Assembly (NCBI GenBank): GCA_029062165.1 | Contig: JAIDQQ010000017.1 | Span: 1 to 64,000, forward strand | Direction: 5' to 3' | DNA: 64,000 nucleotides | Source of the DNA: Ruminococcus sp. | GTDB lineage: Bacteria > Bacillota > Clostridia > Oscillospirales > Ruminococcaceae | Part shown: positions 27,907-35,941 of the stretch, one piece after another | Position numbering within the stretch: the first letter of the stretch is position 1 | How the letters are laid out: every line of letters starts with the position of its first letter | The notes under the pieces: generated by a model | Seen by the model: only the letters and a program-made list of their open reading frames with translations | Told to the model about the DNA's origin: nothing | Databases searched by the model: none | Translations under genes and position numbers: made by a program

Positions 27907-28401
27907 CTATCTTAGAGGGGGAACATCAGCGATATTCATTACGACGCCGTAATGTGATATATCTATAGTCCCGAAAGATGCCGGATAGCCGTCACGTGGA
28001 CATGATGCACTACCAGGATTCATAATATAAAGACCGTCTTTCTGATACATGAATCTTGTATGTGTATGACCATACAGAATAATATTACAGCCGTTTTCCG
28101 TGGCGACAGCTTTCAGCGATTCAAGAGACATCTTCACATGATGTTTATGACCATGTGTGGCGAAAATTTTACAGTAATCCGCCGGAAGTATAAAATCGTC
28201 GTGACTGAAACTGTGATAATCGCAGTTACCGGCGACGTGTATAATCTTGCGTTCATATACCGGATTTTCAATAATAAAACGGTCTAATTCACGTTCTCCG
28301 TCGCCGAGATGTATGAACCAGTCCGCACCGGCATTACGTAAAAAAATATTCTCGAGATTTGAAAAATTTCCGTGTGTGTCAGAAATAACTATAATCCGCA
28401 T
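27907..28401 (-). CDS. YfcE/MJ0936-type phosphodiesterase
   Basis: 164 residues, a calcineurin-like metallophosphoesterase. Metal-binding motifs in order: SDTHGN (D-x-H), HLGDGE (G-D), VAGNCDY (GN-D), THGHKH and GHTHTR. Enzymes of this type hydrolyse simple or cyclic phosphodiesters with Mn2+; the physiological substrate is usually unknown. It has a well-formed promoter at 28435-28463. Confidence 0.9.
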   Translation of the reverse strand: MRIIVISDTHGNFSNLENIFLRNAGADWFIHLGDGERELDRFIIENPVYERKIIHVAGNCDYHSFSHDDFILPADYCKIFATHGHKHHVKMSLESLKAVATENGCNIILYGHTHTRFMYQKDGLYIMNPGSASCPRDGYPASFGTIDISHYGVVMNIADVPPLR

Positions 28402-28434
28402 AAAAAAAATCCCCCTTGATGTGATGTTATCTTA

Positions 28435-28463
28435 ATTATAGCATACAGAATCAGGAATTGCAA
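28435..28463 (-). promoter_or_regulatory. Sigma-A promoter of the phosphodiesterase gene
   Basis: Minus strand TTGCAA (28458-28463), 17-bp spacer, TATAAT (28435-28440). Confidence 0.7.
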
Positions 28464-28491
28464 GCAGAATAACGAATTTTTGGAGGTAATT

Positions 28492-28740
28492 ATGAATAAA
28501 AATAATATTGACCCTGAAAAAGTAAACGGACTTCTTGAGGCAGTCAGCAAGAAAATAGGCGTACCTGCCGACAAGCTCCGTAAGGAACTCGAAGCCGGAA
28601 AATTTGACAGTGCGTTATCCGCTATGAACAAGAATGACGCTACAAAATTCCAGCAGGCTATGAATAATCCGAAAATGATAGAAAAAATGATGAGTACACC
28701 GCAGGCACAGGCACTCTATAAGAAACTTTCGGGGAAATAA
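28492..28740 (+). CDS. Small protein, first of a four-gene cluster
   Basis: 82 residues, mostly charged helix (KVNGLLEAVSKKIG, KLRKELEAGKFD, then repeated KMIEKMMSTPQAQALYKKL). The ATG at 28492 follows GGAGG. No membrane segment and no recognised family. It is the first of four small, closely spaced plus-strand genes (28492-29622) that appear to form one operon. Confidence 0.75.
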   Translation: MNKNNIDPEKVNGLLEAVSKKIGVPADKLRKELEAGKFDSALSAMNKNDATKFQQAMNNPKMIEKMMSTPQAQALYKKLSGK

Positions 28741-28752
28741 AGGGGCGGTTTC

Positions 28753-29127
28753 GTGGAAGATACAATGGAAAAAATAGGGAAGATTCTTTCTGATGAGGAA
28801 AGCGTCAGACAGCTTACCGAACTTGCACAGATACTTATGAACGACAACAAAAACAACAATAATAACAATAACGGCAGTAACGACTGTGACAATAACAACA
28901 GCATTAATAATAACGGTAATATGCCGGACATAGCAAAAATGATGCAACTTACGGAACTTATGGGAAATTTTTCGCAGAATGACAAAAACACGGAACTTCT
29001 TATGGCACTGAAACCACATCTTAAAGAGGAACGGCAGATTAAAGTTGATAAGGCTGTTAAAATGCTGAAACTTATGACAGTCTGGAATACCGCCAAGGAA
29101 AGCGGTTTGTTAAATGATATTATCTGA
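28753..29127 (+). CDS. Asn-rich small protein, second in cluster
   Basis: 124 residues starting GTG at 28753, 12 nt after the previous stop, with GGGGCGG upstream. Two helical segments (DTMEKIGKILSDEESVRQLTELAQILM and MPDIAKMMQLTELMG) are separated by a low-complexity Asn linker (about 34-57). The second half (KPHLKEERQIKVDKAVKMLKLM) looks like a helical hairpin. The alternation of helices with poly-Asn resembles small sporulation or coat-associated proteins, but this is only an impression. Confidence 0.7.
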   Translation: MEDTMEKIGKILSDEESVRQLTELAQILMNDNKNNNNNNNGSNDCDNNNSINNNGNMPDIAKMMQLTELMGNFSQNDKNTELLMALKPHLKEERQIKVDKAVKMLKLMTVWNTAKESGLLNDII

Positions 29128-29145
29128 AAGAAAGGGTGCATTGAT

Positions 29146-29349
29146 ATGTCAGCATTCAGGTATAACGGACGTTTCGGGGAAAATGCGGACATTCCACCGG
29201 AAATAAATAAAAATATCAGTGTACCCGATTATCTTTCCGGAGCAGGTCTTGACAGTGACAGGTTACTTGTTCTTGCCCTGATGATACTTCTTGCCAAGGA
29301 CGGTGCAGACATGAAACTACTTCTTGCCTTAGGATATATTCTGTTATAA
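29146..29349 (+). CDS. Small protein, third in cluster
   Basis: 67 residues. A polar N-terminal half (with a DIPPEINKNISVPDYLSG stretch) and a strongly hydrophobic C-terminal half (LLVLALMILLAKDGADMKLLLALGYILL) that could be one long or two short amphipathic membrane-associating helices. AGAAAGGG precedes the ATG. No family is recognised. Confidence 0.65.
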   Translation: MSAFRYNGRFGENADIPPEINKNISVPDYLSGAGLDSDRLLVLALMILLAKDGADMKLLLALGYILL

Positions 29350-29379
29350 TCAAGAATTTAATAAAAGAGAGGACTTAAT

Positions 29380-29622
29380 ATGAATCCGGATATTATTTTT
29401 ATAATTATATGTTGTGTATCGGTAATGATAATGATTATATATTATTCAAGACGTGAAAGTAAAGTACTTTCGGTAATTTTCGGGGCTTTTACCGGAGTTA
29501 TAGCATTGTTTATCCTTAACAGGTTCAATGCCGAAATACCGCTGAATATATTCAACATAAGCGGAAGTGCGGTACTTGGTGTGCCGTATGTTGCCGGACT
29601 TGTTCTTCTGAAATATATATAA
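29380..29622 (+). CDS. Small membrane protein, last in cluster
   Basis: 80 residues with three hydrophobic segments (IIFIIICCVSVMIMIIYY, VIFGAFTGVIALFILN, VLGVPYVAGLVLLKYI), so probably an integral membrane protein with two or three passes. GAGAGG precedes the ATG. It resembles small pro-sigma-K-processing (BofA-like) membrane proteins in overall size, but no diagnostic motif allows that call. Confidence 0.65.
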   Translation: MNPDIIFIIICCVSVMIMIIYYSRRESKVLSVIFGAFTGVIALFILNRFNAEIPLNIFNISGSAVLGVPYVAGLVLLKYI

Positions 29623-29650
29623 ATTTTTTACAGATTTATTTAAAAAATAC

Positions 29651-29679
29651 TTGAAATTCTGTAAAATATATGTTAAAAT
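29651..29679 (+). promoter_or_regulatory. Sigma-A promoter of pdp
   Basis: TTGAAA (29651-29656), 17-bp spacer, TAAAAT (29674-29679), 20 bp before the pdp start. Confidence 0.65.
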
Positions 29680-29698
29680 ATATTCAGGAGGTGAGTTC

Positions 29699-30940
29699 AT
29701 GAACATTATTGACATCATAAACAGAACAAAAAACAAAAAAGAACTTTCAGAAGAGGAAATCAGATGGCTTATTGAAAATTATACGTCCGGAATCATACCG
29801 GATTATCAGATGTCATCATGGCTTATGGCGGTATGTCTGAACGGTCTGACAGAACGTGAAACACTCTGTCTCACTCTCGCTATGCGGGACAGCGGTGAAA
29901 TTCTCGATTTAAGCGGTATCAATGGTGTGACCGTCGATAAACACAGTACCGGCGGTGTCGGCGATAAGACCAGTCTTATTATAGCACCGGTTGCGAGTGC
30001 CTGCGGTGTATACGTCCCGAAGATGTCGGGAAGAGGTCTCGGACATACCGGCGGAACTATAGACAAACTGGAAAGTATTTCAGGCTATCGTACTGAAATA
30101 CCGTTCAGCGAATTTATTGATATAGTCAACAGGACAGGCTTTTCAATAATCTCACAAAGTGGAAGACTGTGTCCGGCTGACAAGAAAATTTATTCGCTCC
30201 GGAATGCTACCGGAACTGTCGAAAGTATACCGCTTATATGTGCGAGTATAATGAGTAAAAAACTCGCCCTCAATGCCGATTGTATTCTTCTTGACGTGAA
30301 ATACGGTTCGGGGGCATTCATGAAAACTTACGAAGATGCCGTAAAACTCGCCGGACTTATGGAGAGTATCGGCGGAAAAGCAGGGAAAAAATGTCGTGCT
30401 GTCGTTACCGATATGAATATCCCACTGGGAAATAATATCGGAAATGCCCTCGAATTAAGTGAAGCTGTTGAAATTCTTCAGGGAAAATGCCGGAATAATC
30501 TTTATGATTTGTCTATGCAACTTACGGCAGAAATGTTGAATCTTGCCGGAAAAGGTAGCGTAGAAGAATGTCGGCATATGGCTGAAAATGCAATAACAAC
30601 CGGTAAGGCTTACGATATATTCAAGGAAACTGTATCGCTACACGGCGGAAATCTGAAACTTCCGGAAGCTAAGTATAAATATGAAGTCCGTGCGGTACAC
30701 GATATGAAAATAACCGGCATAGACAGTCAGGAAATAGGTATGGTATCGCTACTTCTCGGAGCAGGCAGAATTTCCAAAGATGACCCGATAGACTTTACTG
30801 CCGGAATAGTCATGAACTGCACCTTAGGCGACTGTATTTCCGTTGACGATACTATAATGACGCTTTATTCTTCTGAAATAAGCGATTTTTCGGAAACGGC
30901 ATACAGAGCTGTCAAGGCACTGAAATTTTGCAGAATTTAA
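29699..30940 (+). CDS. pdp: Pyrimidine-nucleoside phosphorylase
   Basis: 413 residues. It splits uridine, thymidine or deoxyuridine with phosphate to give the base and (deoxy)ribose-1-phosphate for salvage. The ATG at 29699 follows AGGAGG. The family signature SGRGLGHTGGTIDKLE, the VDKHSTGGVGDK phosphate loop and the KYGSGAFMK segment are visible. It is about 20 residues shorter than the usual length, at the C-terminal end. Confidence 0.93.
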   Translation: MNIIDIINRTKNKKELSEEEIRWLIENYTSGIIPDYQMSSWLMAVCLNGLTERETLCLTLAMRDSGEILDLSGINGVTVDKHSTGGVGDKTSLIIAPVASACGVYVPKMSGRGLGHTGGTIDKLESISGYRTEIPFSEFIDIVNRTGFSIISQSGRLCPADKKIYSLRNATGTVESIPLICASIMSKKLALNADCILLDVKYGSGAFMKTYEDAVKLAGLMESIGGKAGKKCRAVVTDMNIPLGNNIGNALELSEAVEILQGKCRNNLYDLSMQLTAEMLNLAGKGSVEECRHMAENAITTGKAYDIFKETVSLHGGNLKLPEAKYKYEVRAVHDMKITGIDSQEIGMVSLLLGAGRISKDDPIDFTAGIVMNCTLGDCISVDDTIMTLYSSEISDFSETAYRAVKALKFCRI

Positions 30941-30950
30941 TATTTTCCTG

Positions 30951-30979
30951 TTGACTTTAAGGAAAATATATGCTAAAAT
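30951..30979 (+). promoter_or_regulatory. Sigma-A promoter
   Basis: TTGACT (30951-30956), 17-bp spacer, TAAAAT (30974-30979) with a TG at -14, 32 bp before the zinc-ribbon gene. Confidence 0.7.
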
Positions 30980-31010
30980 ATTACTATAATATTTCGGGAG
31001 GTATTTTTTT

Positions 31011-31616
31011 ATGGGTTTTCTTGACCAAATGAAAGATTTTGCCGGAAAAGTCGGCAATACCGTTGAAAAAGGTGCTAAAAGCATTTCAGACAGTTCAAAG
31101 AAAATGGCTGAAAAATCAAGGCTGAAAAGTGAAATCTCACAGGTTGAAACAGAAATGAATACGGCATATATAAGTATAGGCAAGGCTTATTTTGAAAAAG
31201 CTGTCGAAAATTCTGACCCTGACTGCATAAACGCTGTTGAGACTATTACAAAAAGCATTCCGAGACTTGACCAGCTCCGGAGACAACTGGACAATCTCGA
31301 AGACAGAATAAGCTGTCAGAACTGTGGTGCAAGTCTCTTCAAAGAACAGAAATTCTGTGATAAATGCGGTGCGAAAGTTGAAATAAAAATTGAACCGATT
31401 ACCGCACCTGATGTTTCAGTAAATACTAAAGTATGTCCGCAATGTAACGCACCTGTTACCGACAATGAACAGCGTTTCTGTGAAAACTGTGGTGCAGATT
31501 TGTCAGCACCGGTTATAACACCTGCTCCGGCAGAAGTTCCGGTATGTCCGGAATGCAATTCGCCACTTGAATCGCCTGACCAGTCATTCTGTAAGGTCTG
31601 CGGAAAGAAATTATAA
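31011..31616 (+). CDS. Coiled-coil protein with three zinc ribbons
   Basis: 201 residues. The N-terminal 100 residues are a Lys/Glu-rich helical region (SISDSSKKMAEKSRLKSEI, LDQLRRQLDNLEDR). Three CxxC...CxxCG zinc ribbons follow: CQNCGASLFKEQKFCDKCG (about 102-120), CPQCNAP...CENCG (about 140-165) and CPECNSP...CKVCG (about 180-198), joined by Pro/Thr linkers. Double zinc-ribbon proteins of this kind are common in Firmicutes with no known function. Single-gene unit. Confidence 0.8.
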   Translation: MGFLDQMKDFAGKVGNTVEKGAKSISDSSKKMAEKSRLKSEISQVETEMNTAYISIGKAYFEKAVENSDPDCINAVETITKSIPRLDQLRRQLDNLEDRISCQNCGASLFKEQKFCDKCGAKVEIKIEPITAPDVSVNTKVCPQCNAPVTDNEQRFCENCGADLSAPVITPAPAEVPVCPECNSPLESPDQSFCKVCGKKL

Positions 31617-31622
31617 AATCGA

Positions 31623-31651
31623 CTGCCGGATTTTTTTCCGGCGGTTTTTTT
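31623..31651 (+). terminator. Intrinsic terminator
   Basis: CTGCCGGA pairs with TCCGGCGG (31623-31630 with 31637-31644), followed by a T run. Confidence 0.82.
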
Positions 31652-31660
31652 ATTTTTCTA

Positions 31661-31689
31661 TTTACTTTTCTATGATTTTATGGTAAAAT
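31661..31689 (+). promoter_or_regulatory. Sigma-A promoter
   Basis: TTTACT (31661-31666), 17-bp spacer, TAAAAT (31684-31689) with an extended TG, before the acyl-CoA synthetase-like gene. Confidence 0.55.
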
Positions 31690-31732
31690 AACTTTATCGC
31701 TTTTAATTATTAAAGAAAGGATTTTTAAAATA

Positions 31733-33367
31733 ATGCCCATTACAGATTTACTCAGAAAAAATGCCGTCCAGTACGGTGACGACGTGGCACTTGTTGAAGT
31801 TAATCCGACGATAACTGAAATACGCCGTGTTACGTGGAAAGAATACGAACTCATTGAACCTGACCCGCTCTGTCATTACAGACGTGAAATCACATGGAAA
31901 GTTTTTGACGAAAAAGCTAATCGGTTTGCAAATCTTCTTCTTGAAAGAGGTGTCCGGAAAGGCGATAAGGTGGGAATACTTCTTGTAAACTGCCTTGAAT
32001 GGTTGCCGGTTTACTTCGGTATTCTCAAGACAGGTGCGCTTGCTGTACCGCTGAATTTCCGTTATACTGCCGAGGAAATAAAATACTGTCTTGACCTTGC
32101 AGAAGTAGATGTCCTTGTATTCGGTCCGGAATTTATCGGACGTGTTGAGGAAATAGCCGAGGAAATAAGCAGAAACAGACTTCTTTTCTATATAGGCGAG
32201 GGCTGTCCGTCATTCGCCGAACATTATGACAGTCTTTCTGCAAACTGTCATAGTTCTGACCCTGAAATTGAAATCACCGATTCCGACGACGCTGCTATTT
32301 ATTTTTCGTCGGGTACTACCGGATTTCCGAAAGCTATTCTGCATAATCACGAAAGCCTTATGCATTCCGCAAAAGTCGAACAGAATCATCACGGACAGAC
32401 CAGAGATGACGTATTCTTATGTATACCGCCGTTGTATCATACCGGTGCGAAAATGCATTGGTTCGGAAGTCTCCTGTCTGGCGGAAAAGCTGTACTTCTT
32501 AAAGGCGTTAAACCGGAAACTATTCTCCGGACGGTCTCGGAAGAACACTGTACTATAGTATGGCTTCTTGTACCGTGGGCGCAGGATATTCTTGACGCTA
32601 TAGACCGTGGCGAGATAAATATAAATGACTATAATCTTTCACAGTGGAGACTTATGCATATAGGCGCACAACCTGTACCGCCGTCGCTGATAGCACGTTG
32701 GAAGAAACTTTTTCCTGAACATAAATACGATACAAATTACGGTTTAAGCGAATCTATCGGACCTGGTTGTGTACATCTCGGACTGGATAACATTCATAAA
32801 GTAGGGGCTATCGGAAAAGCCGGATACGGCTGGGAAGTAAAGATAGTCGACGATAACGGAAACACCGTAAACCGTGGCGAAGTCGGTGAACTGTGCGTAA
32901 GGGGAGCAGGTCTTATGACGTGTTACTATCGTGACGAAAAAGCAACCGCTGAAACTCTCCGTGATGGATGGTTGTTTACCGGCGATATGGCACAGGAAGA
33001 TGAGGACGGCTTCATATATCTCGTTGACCGTAAGAAAGATGTAATAATAAGCGGTGGTGAAAATCTCTATCCGGTACAGATTGAGGATTTCTTAAGAAGT
33101 CATCCGTCTGTGAAAGATGTAGCTGTTATAGGACTTCCGGATAAGAGGTTAGGGGAAATTGCAACAGCTATAATATCGGTAAAAGAAGAGTGTCAATGTA
33201 CCGAAGAAGATATAAATACATTTTGTCAGAAACTCCCACGATACAAGAGACCACATAAAATTATATTCGCCGAAGTACCACGTAATCCCACCGGTAAAAT
33301 CGAAAAACCTAAACTCCGTGAGATTTACTGTAAAGAGGGTCTTGTCGCCTCGCAGATAAAAAGCTGA
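31733..33367 (+). CDS. Class I adenylate-forming enzyme (acyl-CoA synthetase-like)
   Basis: 544 residues. ANL-family motifs: YFSSGTTGFPKAILHNH (P-loop-like A3), YGLSESIGPG (A5), GWLFTGDMAQEDEDGF (A7/A8 hinge Asp) and PRNPTGKIEKPKL (A10 Lys). It activates a carboxylic acid with ATP, usually to give an acyl-CoA; the acid is unknown. The N-terminus is somewhat unusual: residues 30-50 carry an inserted, Tyr/Glu-rich stretch before the usual FDEKANRFAN start of the domain. The next gene starts 2 nt after its stop. Confidence 0.9.
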   Translation: MPITDLLRKNAVQYGDDVALVEVNPTITEIRRVTWKEYELIEPDPLCHYRREITWKVFDEKANRFANLLLERGVRKGDKVGILLVNCLEWLPVYFGILKTGALAVPLNFRYTAEEIKYCLDLAEVDVLVFGPEFIGRVEEIAEEISRNRLLFYIGEGCPSFAEHYDSLSANCHSSDPEIEITDSDDAAIYFSSGTTGFPKAILHNHESLMHSAKVEQNHHGQTRDDVFLCIPPLYHTGAKMHWFGSLLSGGKAVLLKGVKPETILRTVSEEHCTIVWLLVPWAQDILDAIDRGEININDYNLSQWRLMHIGAQPVPPSLIARWKKLFPEHKYDTNYGLSESIGPGCVHLGLDNIHKVGAIGKAGYGWEVKIVDDNGNTVNRGEVGELCVRGAGLMTCYYRDEKATAETLRDGWLFTGDMAQEDEDGFIYLVDRKKDVIISGGENLYPVQIEDFLRSHPSVKDVAVIGLPDKRLGEIATAIISVKEECQCTEEDINTFCQKLPRYKRPHKIIFAEVPRNPTGKIEKPKLREIYCKEGLVASQIKS

Positions 33368-33369
33368 TT

Positions 33370-34353
33370 ATGTTTGATTTTTCAAGAATACTGTCCGCCG
33401 ATTATGTAAAAGCTAACGGCATACTCTGGGACGAAGACCTTTTCACTTATGAAAGTTACTGGGAAAATAGTTACTACCATTATGGAAGGCTTTTCGATAA
33501 ACCTATGGACGAAGGCGGTAAACCTGTTACGGCACTTATTTATGAACTTTTTCCCGACGGTACACTTGCGAATTACTCCTACTATAAGGACGGCTATGAA
33601 TACGGTTCAGCAGTTGAATTTTATAAAAGCGGTCGGGTAGCAAGGTATAAATTTGTTACTGAAAGTGAATTTTATCTTTACGAATGGTACGAAAACGGTA
33701 ATATTAAAGAATTTTTTGAACGTTACAGAGATGATAATAAATATTTCCGTCGCATGACCCGTTATGACGAAAACGGAAACAAACTTAAAAAAATGATAGA
33801 GTGTGAAGTAACTTTCGTTTATAATTACAATGAACCCGATAACAAACATGATGTCACATTTCATGATAACGGAGAGTTCAGAAAAATAACATGGAAAAAT
33901 CCAGACAGTTCTACATTCTATAAATCAGCGGAATTTGACGAAAAAGGCTATCCGGTAAACTTTAAAATAAACGCTTTTTACAATCCGGAATACCGTTCTC
34001 TGAAAGACAATAAAGTACATTGGAATACAAAGCCGTTTGATGATAAATTCCGTTTTTCAGGTGATATGCTTGAATATGCATATTCAGAAAAATATTTTTC
34101 TGCATTTACCGGAAAAGTTTATTTTTGTTATCCTACCGGCGAAGTCCATAAAGTAAACGAATATAAAAAAGGCGTTCTGTACGGTGAACAGCTTGAATAC
34201 TATAAAAGCGGTCAGATAGCTGAACTATGTAACAGGTTACGGCGTTGCAGGTGGTACAGAAACGGCGTATTAAAAGAAGTTGCCGAATACAAACAGGACG
34301 GTACAATATATAAAGTCACACAGTTTGACGATGCCGGAAATAAATTGAGGTGA
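33370..34353 (+). CDS. YwqK/MORN-repeat-like protein
   Basis: 327 residues made of short beta-hairpin repeats with a W/Y-Y-x-N/S-G-x-I/V core (FYKSGRVARYKF, WYENGNIKEF, FHDNGEFRKI, CYPTGEVHKV, YYKSGQIAEL, WYRNGVLKEV), as in the YwqK/MORN_2 family. In B. subtilis the founding member sits in an LXG toxin locus; nothing toxin-like is near here, so the label does not imply antitoxin function. No signal peptide. It is coupled to the acyl-CoA synthetase-like gene (2-nt gap) and overlaps the endonuclease V region by a few bases. Confidence 0.75.
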   Translation: MFDFSRILSADYVKANGILWDEDLFTYESYWENSYYHYGRLFDKPMDEGGKPVTALIYELFPDGTLANYSYYKDGYEYGSAVEFYKSGRVARYKFVTESEFYLYEWYENGNIKEFFERYRDDNKYFRRMTRYDENGNKLKKMIECEVTFVYNYNEPDNKHDVTFHDNGEFRKITWKNPDSSTFYKSAEFDEKGYPVNFKINAFYNPEYRSLKDNKVHWNTKPFDDKFRFSGDMLEYAYSEKYFSAFTGKVYFCYPTGEVHKVNEYKKGVLYGEQLEYYKSGQIAELCNRLRRCRWYRNGVLKEVAEYKQDGTIYKVTQFDDAGNKLR

Positions 34354-34358
34354 ATATT

Positions 34359-35039
34359 ATGAATGAGCAGGAATTTCTTGATATACAGAACTCTTTAAGA
34401 GGGAAAATAAATCTGACCGACAGTTTCAGGACTGAAGATATAAAAACCATCGCCGGAATAGACCTCGCCTACTGGGTGAAAGACGGTCAGGAATATGCGG
34501 TATGTTGTATAGTAGTTATAGACTATACAACACATGAAGTTATTGAAAAAAAGCAGTCATATGGGAAAATAGAAGTACCGTATATCGCCGGATTCCTTGC
34601 TTTCCGTGAACTTCCGCTTATTCTCGAAACCGTCAGGAAACTTGACATTCAGCCGGATTTGTTCATGTTTGACGGCAACGGAACACTTCACCCACGTAAT
34701 ATGGGAATAGCAACCCATGCATCATTTTATCTGGAAAAGGCTTGTATCGGTGTAGCGAAAAGTTACTACCGCATTCAGAAAGGTCTTGACTATTCCGAAC
34801 CCGATAATCAGGCAGGAAGTTTCACGGATATAGCATATGACGGTATGACTTATGGAAGAGTTCTCCGGACGCATACCGGAGTTAAACCGGTATTTGTTTC
34901 TGCCGGAAATTTCATATCACTCGATACCGCAACACGCATTACTATGAAACTCACCGGAAAAGAAAGTCATATACCAATCCCGACAAGGCTTGCGGATTTG
35001 GAAACGCATACAGCACGGGAACGATTAAGAATTATATAA
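34359..35039 (+). CDS. nfi: Endonuclease V
   Basis: 226 residues. It nicks DNA 3' of deaminated bases, especially hypoxanthine. Catalytic motifs: AGIDLAYW (first Asp), VPYIAGFLAFRELP and DGNGTLHPRNMGIATH (second Asp). Start ATG at 34359 with TGAGG 8 nt upstream; an in-frame GTG lies at 34350. It lies in a run of small housekeeping genes. Confidence 0.93.
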   Translation: MNEQEFLDIQNSLRGKINLTDSFRTEDIKTIAGIDLAYWVKDGQEYAVCCIVVIDYTTHEVIEKKQSYGKIEVPYIAGFLAFRELPLILETVRKLDIQPDLFMFDGNGTLHPRNMGIATHASFYLEKACIGVAKSYYRIQKGLDYSEPDNQAGSFTDIAYDGMTYGRVLRTHTGVKPVFVSAGNFISLDTATRITMKLTGKESHIPIPTRLADLETHTARERLRII

Positions 35040-35055
35040 GAAAAGAGATTTTTTT

Positions 35056-35490
35056 ATGAATAAGATTTATCCATATGAACGTAAAATATATTATTATGAA
35101 ACGGATAAAATGGGAATAGTCCACCACTCAAACTATATACGTATCTTTGAGGAAGCAAGAATGGATTTAATGAATCAGACCGGACTTTCCTATGAAAAAA
35201 TAGAGTCCGCCGGTGTGATGATGCCTATTCTTGACGTTGAATGTCACTACAGAAAACCTCTCACGTATAACGAAACTTTCGCCGTATATCCGGAAATAAC
35301 AATGTGTAACGGTGTTAAAATCGGCATTGATTACCGGATAATCAGCAGAAAAACCGGCGATTTATGTATAACCGGAAAATCACTCCAGTGCTTTACTGAC
35401 ATGAATCTGAAGCCGATACGTCTGAAACATACCCACCCCGATATGTATGAAATTATTTCTGAATATATCGGTTATAAGATAACCGGTTGA
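35056..35490 (+). CDS. YbgC/FadM-type acyl-CoA thioesterase
   Basis: 144 residues, hotdog fold. The motif YYETDKMGIVHHSNYIRIFEEAR near the N-terminus contains the catalytic Asp and the substrate-facing helix. Such enzymes hydrolyse short- or medium-chain acyl-CoA or acyl-ACP. It lies 16 nt after endonuclease V; the promoter of the next unit overlaps its stop. Confidence 0.9.
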   Translation: MNKIYPYERKIYYYETDKMGIVHHSNYIRIFEEARMDLMNQTGLSYEKIESAGVMMPILDVECHYRKPLTYNETFAVYPEITMCNGVKIGIDYRIISRKTGDLCITGKSLQCFTDMNLKPIRLKHTHPDMYEIISEYIGYKITG

Positions 35491-35515
35491 ATTTTCCGGA
35501 AAAATATGCTATAAT
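35487..35515 (+). promoter_or_regulatory. Sigma-A promoter of the dtxR-murL-murD unit
   Basis: TTGAAT (35487-35492), 17-bp spacer, TATAAT (35510-35515) with an extended TG. It overlaps the end of the thioesterase gene. Confidence 0.7.
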
Positions 35516-35544
35516 TACAATAAAAATCAGAAAGGAGAATCAGA

Positions 35545-35931
35545 ATGGCTATAACTGAAGCAGTTGAAAATTATCTTGAAACTATTCTCATACTTTCGCA
35601 GAAACAGCCGAATGTCCACGCAATAGACATATGTTCATACCTCGGCTACTCAAGACCAACTATTTCAATAGTTCTTAAGAAAATGAAAGAAAACGGTCTT
35701 GTCCTCGTCGACGACGATAATCAGATAACACTTACGGAAAAGGGAAGAGAAGTCGCCGAGAATATATATGACCGTCATAAAGTGCTGTCGGAACTTTTCA
35801 TGTTACTGGGAGTTTCGCACGATAACGCCGTTGAAGACGCCTGCAAGATAGAACACGATTTATCAGAAGAAACTTTCGTCCGGCTGAAATCGCTTTATTT
35901 TGAACTTCTACAGAAAAAAATGATTCTTTAA
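35545..35931 (+). CDS. DtxR/MntR-family metal-dependent regulator
   Basis: 128 residues. Winged-helix DNA-binding domain (AITEAVENYLETILIL, then SYLGYSRPTISIVLKKMKENGLV) and a dimerisation/metal domain (DRHKVLSELFMLLGVS, CKIEHDLSEETFVRL) with the His/Glu/Cys ligand pattern of the family. It has no C-terminal SH3 domain, as in MntR. It probably represses genes in response to Mn2+ or Fe2+. It is first in an operon with the murL-like gene (10 nt gap); mntP lies 14 kb away. Confidence 0.88.
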   Translation: MAITEAVENYLETILILSQKQPNVHAIDICSYLGYSRPTISIVLKKMKENGLVLVDDDNQITLTEKGREVAENIYDRHKVLSELFMLLGVSHDNAVEDACKIEHDLSEETFVRLKSLYFELLQKKMIL

Positions 35932-35941
35932 GGAGGATATA

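Noticed and set aside
33370-34353. Toxin-antitoxin system
   Set aside because: The YwqK-type name derives from an LXG locus; no toxin gene is next to it and the repeats alone do not show antitoxin function.
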